From positions 1 through 17,920 of the forward strand of contig JBDKGV010000048.1 of the NCBI GenBank assembly GCA_039798005.1: a stretch of DNA of 17,920 nucleotides, in the 5' to 3' direction. This stretch comes from JBDKGV01 sp039798005 (lineage in GTDB: Bacteria > Fibrobacterota > Fibrobacteria > UBA5070). Of this stretch, positions 1-5,972 are shown one piece after another. The notes beneath the pieces were generated by a model, which saw nothing but the letters and a program-made list of their open reading frames with translations, was not told the DNA's origin and ran no database searches. A program made the translations under genes and the position numbers. The first letter of the stretch is position 1. Each line of letters starts with the position of its first letter.

Positions 1-96
1 CAGGGGTCCGGAGATGCCGACGGCAATGGTGAGCATGACGGGCCAGGCCAAGGAAAAAAGGCTGCGCTCCATCACTGCGTTCGATTCGTCCTGCAT
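1..96 (-). CDS. N-terminal fragment of a multispanning membrane protein, possibly a MATE-family transporter
   Basis: An open frame of 32 codons begins at an ATG at 96 and runs off the left edge without a stop. It is preceded by a purine-rich GGAACGGAAG that can serve as ribosome binding site; an in-frame ATG at 72 is an alternative. The fragment has a short charged head followed by a hydrophobic helix (LAWPVMLTIAVGISGPL). A 'lalP' entry into the first membrane helix after a short cytoplasmic head is typical of MATE-type drug/sodium antiporters, but other multispanning families begin similarly. It is divergent from the FIST gene. The reading frame and membrane character are seen; the family is a guess from 32 residues. 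Confidence 0.5.
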   Translation of the reverse strand, partial: MQDESNAVMERSLFSLAWPVMLTIAVGISGPL

Positions 97-191
97 CTTC
101 CGTTCCGACCCTTTCGTTGCACCCCAAAGAGGTTCCAGTCGGGAAAGGTATGTCGCAAGAACGGCCCGGACGGTTCATTCCCGGCTCAAGG

Positions 192-203
192 AATGCCGGC
201 ATT
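192..203. promoter_or_regulatory. Palindrome AATGCCGGCATT upstream of the FIST-kinase operon (possible operator)
   Basis: This is a perfect 12-base palindrome, flanked after a two-base mismatch on each side by TCAA (186-189) and TTGA (206-209), which are also complementary. The extended dyad therefore pairs 20 of 24 bases. It lies 71 bases before the FIST start in the divergent intergenic region 97-274 and abuts a TTGACA hexamer at 206-211. I see no convincing -10 box at the right spacing. An operator or an RNA hairpin are both possible. Confidence 0.4.
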
Positions 204-274
204 ATTTGACAGGATCTGACTTTATGCTTTTCGGGGAGTGTGGAAAAGGGTTAATCTTGAGTCAGAGGTATCCC

Positions 275-1438
275 ATGTCGATCTGTTCCAGCACTGGCCG
301 CAGCCAACACCGCAACGCTCAAGTTGCGGCCAGCCAAGCCGTTTCCGGTGCCTTGGAAGGCTTGGGCGCGCGCCCCTTGCTTGTGATCCTGTACGCTGGA
401 ATCGGCTACGATCAAGGCCAGTTGGCCCATAGCGCCCAGGCCGCTTGCCCCGGAGTCCCACTGATCGGCTGTTCCGGCGAAGGGGGAATCAGCACCGGAT
501 GGAGCGAAGAGTCCCCCTTTTGGGTGGTTGCCATGGCCATTGGCGGGCACAATGTGACGGTTCGTCATGGCGTGATCGCGGGCCTTGGTCAGGATTCACA
601 TGCGGCCGGGGTACGATTGCGCCAAGCCGCCTTGAAGGGTGGGGAAAAGGCGCTTTTCCTCTTTCCGGACGGTTTGAAGGTGAATGTGACCCGGTTCTAC
701 GCGGGCCTTGGTCCTGTCGATGTTCCGATCCTTGGGGGCATGGCCGCCGACGATTGGTTTGCCGAGCGCCGTTCTTGGCAATATTGCGACGGGCGGGCAG
801 TGAACGATTCCGTGGCTTGGTTCAGTCTCCAAGGGGATGTCCATGTCGCTTGGGCAAGCCACCACGGGTGCCGTCAACTGCTGGGCGAGTCGATCGTGAC
901 CCGGTCGCGGGAGAACCTGCTGCAGGAGGTCGATGGCGCTCCGGTGATGGAATTCCTGAAGGATTGCGCCTTGACGCGAACCCACGGAGTCTTCGATGGC
1001 GCCGCCTTGAACATCGCCGTGTTCTATCAACTTCCCGGGGAGTCCGAAAGGCAGGTGACGCACGTGGTCCTGCCCTCGGCCGGGAATGCCTTGGATCATG
1101 TGCGGATCCAGCCGGAGCTTCCGGCCGGCACGCGCATTTGGCTTGCGCGTCGGGATCCGACCAGCATCTCCGAGGACATCGAGGCCTTGGCGGACGGGTT
1201 GGCGCGTGGGCTGCAGGGGCGTGCGCCGCGTGCCCTCCTGCATTTCGACTGCGCCGGACGGGGGCGGGTGATGTTCTCCCAGGAGCAACTTGTCCACAAC
1301 CTCAATCGTTTGCACCAGGCAATTCCTGCCGCTCCTCCATGGGCTGGTTTCTATTCTTACGGTGAGTTGGTCCCGCACTCCCAAGGCAATGGGTACAACA
1401 ACTATTCGGCAGTCCTTGCATCTTTGAGCGACCCATGA
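275..1438 (+). CDS. FIST domain ligand-sensing protein
   Basis: This 387-residue soluble protein has both halves of the FIST sensory module, a family predicted to bind small ligands such as amino acids and to feed signal transduction proteins. FIST_N covers about residues 30-200, with the family turn GCSGEGG (65-71) and PILGGMAADDWF (151-162). FIST_C follows and ends with the typical GFYSYGELVP and a late NxYxN segment. No signal peptide, membrane helix or output domain is present. I chose ATG 275 because AGAGG lies 6 bases upstream and the family fold begins soon after. The frame stays open back to 14, and ATG 224 with AGGA upstream is an alternative start. The stop codon overlaps the start of the hybrid kinase by four bases (ATGA), so the two are probably translationally coupled and FIST may supply the kinase's input. 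Confidence 0.85.
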   Translation: MSICSSTGRSQHRNAQVAASQAVSGALEGLGARPLLVILYAGIGYDQGQLAHSAQAACPGVPLIGCSGEGGISTGWSEESPFWVVAMAIGGHNVTVRHGVIAGLGQDSHAAGVRLRQAALKGGEKALFLFPDGLKVNVTRFYAGLGPVDVPILGGMAADDWFAERRSWQYCDGRAVNDSVAWFSLQGDVHVAWASHHGCRQLLGESIVTRSRENLLQEVDGAPVMEFLKDCALTRTHGVFDGAALNIAVFYQLPGESERQVTHVVLPSAGNALDHVRIQPELPAGTRIWLARRDPTSISEDIEALADGLARGLQGRAPRALLHFDCAGRGRVMFSQEQLVHNLNRLHQAIPAAPPWAGFYSYGELVPHSQGNGYNNYSAVLASLSDP

Positions 1439-3591
1439 ACGATCTTCACCAAGAGTCCCTGCTCAGCGTCCTCAAGGAGGAAAACTTCCTCCTCAAGACG
1501 GAGTTGCGCCATCTGGTTCGCGTCGAGCAGCAGTTGTATGCGGCCCATGGCAAGATCGATCTGCAAGTGGAAGAACAGCAGCGCTTGCTTGAAATGGCGC
1601 GTCTGATGGCCTCCAGCACGAACTTCGAGGAGATTGCGCGGCATGTGGCGGGCTATTGCGTCTATGGACTGGGCTGGGCGCGAGGCGCTTTGCTCTTTCA
1701 GAGGCCCGATTCCATGGTGGTCGATGTCTTGGGGACCGATGGGGACTTCCTGCCCCAGGAACAGTATGCCTTGGAGTCCAAAGGCATCGAAGTCCGTCTG
1801 CTTCCAGTCATCGCAAGCAATCACCTGTACCCTCATCGCAATCCTACCCGGGAAATGCAGGAACTGGCCCGAAGGCTAGGTCTTGGGGAATTCCTGCTGC
1901 ATTGCCTGCTGGCCAATGACGATGGCAGCATCTTCTGGCTGGTCGGTGGCAATCCTCCCAATGCTTCAAGGCACTTCCGCAGCGTTGCCGAGGGTGTGAA
2001 CTCCGCAAGCCTCTCCCATCTCGAAGCCCTCACTTCGGTGCATTTGCGCAATCGCATGGCATGGAACTCCTTGCAGTCGGAGCGCGAGAGCCTTGAGGCG
2101 CGAGTCCGCGAGCGGACGCGGCTGTACGAGGACGCCCGTGCGGCCGCCGAGGCGGCGAGTCAGGCCAAGAGTGCTTTCCTTGCCAACATGAGCCATGAGA
2201 TCCGCACCCCGCTCAATGGGATCATGGGGATGGTGGGGCTGCTTCAAGAAACCAAGATCGATGAGGAGCAGACGGACCTTTTGCGCATGTTGCGGCAGAG
2301 CTCCGACGGACTCCTTGGCGTGATCAATTCGGTTCTGGAAGTGTCGCGGATCGAGGCGGGTGGCGTGGAGTTCGCCGCCGAGCTGTTCGATCCTCGTGAC
2401 GAGGCCGTTCATGCCTTGGAGGCCTTGGTCCCGGTGGCTCAAGCCAAGGGGATCCATCTGACCCTGAAATGCCATCCGGGCGTGGGGTGTTGCCGCCAAG
2501 GCGACCCGGTGCGGTTTCGCCAGATCCTCACCAACCTCGTGGGCAATGCGGTCAAGTTCACCCAGCGTGGCGGGGTCGAGGTCCGCTTGAGCTTGGATGG
2601 GATCGATTCCCGGGAAGCCATGCGCATCGAGGTGCAGGACACCGGGATCGGCATGTCGATGGAGGAGGCCGCCAAGGTCTTCGAGGCCTGGACCCAAGCC
2701 AGTGCGGACACCTCGCGGCATTTCGGCGGCAGCGGACTGGGGCTTTCGATCACCCGCAAGCTTGTCGAGCTGCAAGGGGGGCGGATCGGTGTGGATTCGG
2801 TTCCGGGAGAAGGTTCGACCTTCTGGTGCATCCTTCCGCTTGTGCGTGGCTCCAAGCCATCGGATCCGCGACTTTCGAAGTTGCGCATCCTGCTGGGCGG
2901 CTCCAAGACCATCGCGGTCCCGGAGGTCTTGCTGGCAAACTCGACCCAGGTCGATTCCTTCTCCGAATTCCTGAGTCTTGCGATCGGCGGGCAGGCCTGG
3001 GATCTTGCCCTGGTCGATGAAGCCATGGTGCCGGAAGGATTCACCCTTCCTCGGCAGGCCATGAAAATGCCGGTGTTCCAGCTTGTCGGCCGTCGCGTCC
3101 TGACCATGGCGCGGCTTGAGCGGGAGCGTGGCTTGAACGGGAGCCTCTTCCATCCGGTTGCCGCAAGCGATCTGGAGAAGTTCCTGCCCTCCAGTCCGGT
3201 CTCCCATCGGCTTGAACGCAAGTTGCGCGTGCTCCTTGCGGAGGACAATGTCGTCAATGGCCGGATCGCGGTGCGCTTGCTGGAAAAGCGAGGGTGCGAG
3301 GTCTGCTTGGTGGAGGATGGCGTGCAGGCGCTGGACGCCTTGCTTGCCACCGATTTCGATCTGGTCCTGATGGATCTGCAGATGCCGGTCTTGGATGGCT
3401 TGGAGGCGACCCGTCAGATGCGGGCGCGCGGCGGGCGCAACGGCAAGATTCCGGTCGTGGCCTTGACGGCCTGTGCCTTCCTTGAGGATCGCGAGCGCTG
3501 CATGGTCGCGGGCATGGACGACTATGTCGCCAAGCCCATCCGGCCCGAAGAACTGGAACGCGTCTTGGCGCGCTGGGCGCCGACCGTCTGA
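1435..3591 (+). CDS. Soluble hybrid sensor histidine kinase (coiled coil, GAF-like, HisKA, HATPase, pseudo-receiver, receiver)
   Basis: The 718-residue protein has no membrane segment. Order of parts: N-terminal coiled coil (about 1-55), GAF-like sensory region (55-205), second coiled coil (210-245), HisKA with phosphoacceptor His254 (NMSHEIRTPLNG), then HATPase_c. The HATPase has N-box Asn371, G1 box DTGIG (402-406) and G2 FGGSGLGLSIT (430-440). Residues 482-590 look like a degenerate receiver: LRILLGGS replaces the acidic pocket, although an Asp (528) sits at the acceptor position. A complete receiver ends the protein, with acidic pair Glu603/Asp604, acceptor Asp647, Thr678 and Lys700. Translation probably couples to the FIST gene through the four-base overlap, since no strong ribosome site precedes 1435. 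No DNA-binding partner is adjacent, so the phosphorelay target must lie elsewhere. The gene converges with the Dabb gene, only 9 bases away, and no terminator is visible between them. Confidence 0.93.
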   Translation: MNDLHQESLLSVLKEENFLLKTELRHLVRVEQQLYAAHGKIDLQVEEQQRLLEMARLMASSTNFEEIARHVAGYCVYGLGWARGALLFQRPDSMVVDVLGTDGDFLPQEQYALESKGIEVRLLPVIASNHLYPHRNPTREMQELARRLGLGEFLLHCLLANDDGSIFWLVGGNPPNASRHFRSVAEGVNSASLSHLEALTSVHLRNRMAWNSLQSERESLEARVRERTRLYEDARAAAEAASQAKSAFLANMSHEIRTPLNGIMGMVGLLQETKIDEEQTDLLRMLRQSSDGLLGVINSVLEVSRIEAGGVEFAAELFDPRDEAVHALEALVPVAQAKGIHLTLKCHPGVGCCRQGDPVRFRQILTNLVGNAVKFTQRGGVEVRLSLDGIDSREAMRIEVQDTGIGMSMEEAAKVFEAWTQASADTSRHFGGSGLGLSITRKLVELQGGRIGVDSVPGEGSTFWCILPLVRGSKPSDPRLSKLRILLGGSKTIAVPEVLLANSTQVDSFSEFLSLAIGGQAWDLALVDEAMVPEGFTLPRQAMKMPVFQLVGRRVLTMARLERERGLNGSLFHPVAASDLEKFLPSSPVSHRLERKLRVLLAEDNVVNGRIAVRLLEKRGCEVCLVEDGVQALDALLATDFDLVLMDLQMPVLDGLEATRQMRARGGRNGKIPVVALTACAFLEDRERCMVAGMDDYVAKPIRPEELERVLARWAPTV

Positions 3592-3600
3592 GGAAGCGGA

Positions 3601-3903
3601 CTAGGCTTCGAAGTCGACCAATCGGCGCTCGAGGGTGGCTCCCCCGATAAAGCTCTTCCCGGCTTGGTGCAGCGGATGGATCTGGTAGGCATCCAAGGCG
3701 GCACGGTCGGTGAACTCGCTGTAAAGAACCACGTCCGAGCTTTGCTCGCTGCACGAGAAGTCGATGCCGACCTCGATCTTGAGAAGGCCCGGGATCTGCC
3801 CTTGGAGCTCCTCGAGCATTTCCTTGATCTTGAGTGCAATCTCAGATTTTTGCAGTCCGTGGGCTTCGTCCTTGAGGCGCCATGCGACGATATGCTTGAC
3901 CAT
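3601..3903 (-). CDS. Dabb-family (stress-responsive A/B barrel) protein
   Basis: The 100-residue protein starts MVKHIVAWRLK and contains IPGLLKIEVGIDF and DVVLYSEFTDRAALDAYQIHPLH, the standard pattern of the dimeric alpha/beta-barrel Dabb domain. The length is normal for a single-domain member. Family members range from stress-induced plant proteins to bacterial proteins of mostly unknown role, so no reaction can be assigned. AAAGG lies 8 bases before the ATG. The gene begins 12 bases after the folD stop and is the last gene of the coiled coil-zapA-folD operon. The 3' end faces the hybrid kinase with no obvious terminator hairpin. Confidence 0.85.
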   Translation of the reverse strand: MVKHIVAWRLKDEAHGLQKSEIALKIKEMLEELQGQIPGLLKIEVGIDFSCSEQSSDVVLYSEFTDRAALDAYQIHPLHQAGKSFIGGATLERRLVDFEA

Positions 3904-3915
3904 GATTGCGGCCTT

Positions 3916-4794
3916 TCAGACGGAGAGACGCTCGGCGGCGTCCACGGTGTTGGAGAGGAGCATTCCGATGGTCATCACGCCCACGCCACCGGGGACGGGA
4001 GTGATGGCGGATGCCCGCAGGGAGGCTCCGGCGAACTCGACGTCACCCACCACACGGTAGCCCTTGGCGTTGGATGCGTCCTCCACGCGATTGATACCGA
4101 CGTCGATCACGATGGCGCCTTCCTTGATCCAGGAAGCCTTCACGAACTCAGGGCGGCCGATGGCGGCCACCACGATGTCGGCTTCGCGCACGACGGCCTC
4201 GAGGTCGGGGGTGCGGCTGTGGGCCACGGTGACGGTGGCGTCGCCCTGAGCACCCTTGTGCAGGAGGAGACCTGCCATGGGGCGGCCCACGATGTCACTG
4301 CGGCCGATCACCACGGCCTTCTTGCCGCTGGTGGAAATTCCGTAGTGCTTCAAGATCTTGATCACGCCCCAAGGGGTGCAGGGGCGGTGCCCTGGGCGGT
4401 CCAGTTGGAGCATGCCCACATTGATCGGGTGGAAGCCGTCCACGTCCTTGCGCGAGTCGATGGCGTCGATCACTTCATTGGCGTCGTAGCCCTTGGGCAA
4501 GGGCATCTGCACCAGGATGCCGTGGACGGTCGGGTCGGCATTGAGCTTGGCGATGTGCTCAAGCAATGCGGCTTGGCCCAGCTCAGCGGGGAAGCGGAAG
4601 GTACGCCCTTCCATGCCCAGTTCCTTGACGGCCTTGTCCTTGGAGTTGACGTAGATGGCGGAGGCGGGATCCTCGCCCACCAGGACGACGGCAAGGCAAG
4701 GGACGATTCCCTTTTCCTTGAGTGCGGCGATGCGAGGGGCGAGTCCTTCGCGGACGGCTTGGGCCACCGGCTTGCCTTCGAGAATCCTGGTCAT
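3916..4794 (-). CDS. folD: Bifunctional methylenetetrahydrofolate dehydrogenase / methenyltetrahydrofolate cyclohydrolase
   Basis: This 292-residue cytoplasmic enzyme interconverts 5,10-methylene-, methenyl- and 10-formyl-tetrahydrofolate and so supplies one-carbon units for purines and formyl-methionine. Visible hallmarks are the YVNSK motif with Tyr48 and catalytic Lys52, GILVQMPLP with Gln96, DVDGFHP with Asp119, the nucleotide-binding VVIGRSDIVGRPMAGLLL and the C-terminal TPVPGGVGVMT. The length is normal. In the last motif Val occupies the place of the usual Pro (PGGVGPMT); the rest is intact, so activity is expected. The ATG overlaps the zapA stop (ATGA), which indicates translational coupling. 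Confidence 0.97.
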   Translation of the reverse strand: MTRILEGKPVAQAVREGLAPRIAALKEKGIVPCLAVVLVGEDPASAIYVNSKDKAVKELGMEGRTFRFPAELGQAALLEHIAKLNADPTVHGILVQMPLPKGYDANEVIDAIDSRKDVDGFHPINVGMLQLDRPGHRPCTPWGVIKILKHYGISTSGKKAVVIGRSDIVGRPMAGLLLHKGAQGDATVTVAHSRTPDLEAVVREADIVVAAIGRPEFVKASWIKEGAIVIDVGINRVEDASNAKGYRVVGDVEFAGASLRASAITPVPGGVGVMTIGMLLSNTVDAAERLSV

Positions 4795-5096
4795 TCCTGA
4801 TCATCCTTGCTGAGTTCAAGCAGCGCATCGAGTTTGGCTTGGACCTGGCGGAGCGTCTCCTCCTGGTCCTCCCGGATCTTCTTCACTTCCCAGAGTTGGC
4901 CAGCGATGTTCAATCCCGCAAGGATCGCCGCGCGGAACCGGTCTCCCGAGCCTGCCGCCTTCTGCGCCTTGCGGAACTCGAAGTCGACAAAGCCGGCGAT
5001 CTGCTCGATTTCCTCGCTGGTTCCGTCGGAACGCAGATGGAAAAGCTCGCCGCCAATCTGCATCTTATGGACTTCCTGGGGAGTGATCTCGGGCAT
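4791..5096 (-). CDS. zapA: Cell division protein ZapA
   Basis: The 101-residue protein matches the ZapA plan. A short beta-rich head (KMQIGGELFHLRSD) is followed by a helix with EEIEQIAGFVDFEF. The conserved helix RFRAAILAGLNIAGQLW comes next, and a C-terminal coiled coil ends the protein. ZapA binds and bundles FtsZ filaments at the division site. The start is at 5096, one base after the stop of the upstream coiled-coil gene; an internal Met12 just before the conserved core is an alternative. The stop overlaps folD. In many bacteria zapA lies near one-carbon metabolism genes with 6S RNA between them; here the overlap leaves no room for 6S RNA. Confidence 0.85.
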   Translation of the reverse strand: MPEITPQEVHKMQIGGELFHLRSDGTSEEIEQIAGFVDFEFRKAQKAAGSGDRFRAAILAGLNIAGQLWEVKKIREDQEETLRQVQAKLDALLELSKDDQE

Positions 5097-5097
5097 T

Positions 5098-5343
5098 TCA
5101 GGTTTCCGCGGGGAGCTGGTCCAAAAGTGCTCTCACGCGCGCGGCCGCAGTTTCCATGCGTTCGTCCTTGGCCTTGGTCTCGGCCTTTTGGGCCTCGAGC
5201 TGGGCTTCCAGGACTTCAGCCTTCTGCTTCCACTGCGTGGCATCGGCCTGGGCGGCGGCAATGCGGGCATCGGCTTCGCGGCCGGTGGCCAAAAGGGTCT
5301 CTACACGACGGGCAAGTTCTTCGATAGCTTCGATCGGATCCAT
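5098..5343 (-). CDS. Small coiled-coil protein, ZapB-like by position
   Basis: About 81 residues, nearly all predicted coiled coil: a short head MDPIEAIEELARRVETLL is followed by an Ala/Gln/Lys/Glu-rich heptad stretch ending in RVRALLDQLPAET. Small coiled-coil genes directly upstream of zapA are common and some act as ZapB-like division factors, but sequence cannot prove this. The start is uncertain. ATG 5343 has no good ribosome site (CCCTCC just before it). An in-frame TTG at 5352 has GGGGGA at proper spacing, and another TTG lies at 5379. The stop is one base before the zapA ATG, so this is the first gene of the zapA-folD-Dabb operon. Confidence 0.7.
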   Translation of the reverse strand: MDPIEAIEELARRVETLLATGREADARIAAAQADATQWKQKAEVLEAQLEAQKAETKAKDERMETAAARVRALLDQLPAET

Positions 5344-5441
5344 GGAGGGCAAATCTATTCCCCCATCACCCCTCTCCAAAGGGCCGATATGCTCCCGATG
5401 GGTGATTTGATGGGTTCATGGCAGGAAGAACGCCAGGTGGA

Positions 5442-5459
5442 ATGTGATGTTCGTCACAT
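5442..5459. promoter_or_regulatory. CRP/FNR-family-like binding site (TGTGA-N6-TCACA)
   Basis: ATGTGA and TCACAT are perfect inverted arms around a six-base centre; the core TGTGATGTTCGTCACA equals the consensus layout bound by CRP of gamma-proteobacteria. The centre is 5450.5, in the divergent region between the coiled-coil/zapA operon and the secreted protein gene. The palindrome is seen; the binding protein is inferred, since no CRP gene lies in this window. Confidence 0.6.
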
Positions 5460-5476
5460 GAAGGAATGCGCTGCGA

Positions 5477-5492
5477 TGGTAGTATTGTTTGA
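5477..5492 (+). promoter_or_regulatory. Predicted class II activated promoter for the small secreted protein
   Basis: An extended -10 element, TG-G-TAGTAT, occupies 5477-5485 and predicts transcription start near 5492. No good -35 hexamer precedes it. Instead the CRP-like palindrome is centred 41.5 bases upstream of the predicted start, the spacing of class II CRP/FNR-dependent promoters. The leader would be 46 bases. This is inference from spacing. Confidence 0.45.
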
Positions 5493-5537
5493 TTGTGTTC
5501 GTCGGTGTCCTGTTCGATTCCATCCACTGAGGCTTCC

Positions 5538-5858
5538 ATGAAGATCCAGACCCTTGCCCTGATTGCCTTTGGTTGCTTGACTTTGAGCGCCCCCGAACCT
5601 GCCGTTGCGGCATCGGCGGAGGTCAGCGTGCGCATCGGAAACGATGGACATGGCTCGCGCCTTCGCAAGTGCGGGCCTCGGTGCCACCATCGCGACCATC
5701 GCTACTGGCATCGGGAAGAACCGCGTGAGGTGATCGTGGTCGAGAAGGTCGTGGTCCAGCCCGCTCCCGCCGCGGTGCCGGCCAAGGTGGAGGAGCCCAA
5801 GCCCGTGGAGCCGGTGGCGCCCCCCAAGCCCAGCGCCAGCATGAACTCGATCGACTGA
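5538..5858 (+). CDS. Small secreted protein with His/Arg-rich middle and Pro-rich tail
   Basis: About 106 residues. I chose ATG 5538 because TGAGG lies 5 bases upstream and it opens a good Sec signal peptide: MKIQ, a hydrophobic core (TLALIAFGCLTLS) and a likely cleavage near AVA-A around residue 24. The frame is open back to 5493. The mature part has a basic, His- and Arg-rich patch containing two Cys (KCGPRCHHRDHRYWHREE). A Val-rich strand (EVIVVEKVVVQ) follows, then a Pro/Val/Lys/Glu-rich tail. Such tails are often found in periplasmic or wall-spanning proteins. I recognise no family and assign no function. The His/Cys patch could bind metal, which is speculation. A terminator follows 52 bases downstream. 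Confidence 0.7.
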   Translation: MKIQTLALIAFGCLTLSAPEPAVAASAEVSVRIGNDGHGSRLRKCGPRCHHRDHRYWHREEPREVIVVEKVVVQPAPAAVPAKVEEPKPVEPVAPPKPSASMNSID

Positions 5859-5910
5859 AGGCATGCGTCCTCCTCAGGGAAGGCGTTGCGCGGCGAGCGA
5901 CTGAAACGAA

Positions 5911-5938
5911 AAAGGCACCCCGAAGGGTGCCTTTCCTT
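5911..5938. terminator. Bidirectional rho-independent terminator
   Basis: AAAGGCACCC (5911-5920) pairs perfectly with GGGTGCCTTT (5925-5934) around a CGAA tetraloop. On the + strand it is followed by CCTTTT, and on the - strand by TTTTTCGTTTC. It sits between the convergent secreted-protein gene and fusA and should end both transcripts. Confidence 0.92.
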
Positions 5939-5955
5939 TTGACAGAATCTGTCAA
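5939..5955. repeat. Inverted repeat TTGACAG-AAT-CTGTCAA just downstream of fusA
   Basis: This has perfect seven-base arms with a three-base centre, lying between the fusA stop and the terminator. Similar sequences occur at the ribBX start (9315-9331) and upstream of the FIST gene (206-222). It could be a 3' processing hairpin or a protein site; its function is unknown. Confidence 0.6.
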
Positions 5956-5972
5956 GAACGAACCGTTTAGGG

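Noticed and set aside
150..209. 19-codon frame starting at ATG 150 after GGGAAAGG, upstream of the FIST gene
   Set aside because: Spacing to the putative ribosome site is only one base, the peptide has no leader-peptide feature such as a run of one amino acid, and it overlaps the palindrome; no support for expression.
14..274. Long 5' extension of the FIST reading frame back to position 14
   Set aside because: The extra 87 residues have no family match, overlap the divergent membrane-protein start and lack a good ribosome site at 14; AGAGG before ATG 275 and the domain boundary support the shorter form.
3664..4800. Long + strand open frame (378 codons) opposite folD and the Dabb gene
   Set aside because: Its sequence is an artefact-like His/Val/Gly-rich antisense reading; folD and Dabb on the other strand carry full family motifs.
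5420..5435. Minus-strand TGGC-N-CTGC sequence resembling a -24/-12 promoter before the coiled-coil/zapA operon
   Set aside because: It has only the minimal GG/GC and mismatches at most other consensus positions; a housekeeping division operon is not expected to use sigma-54, so chance is likely.
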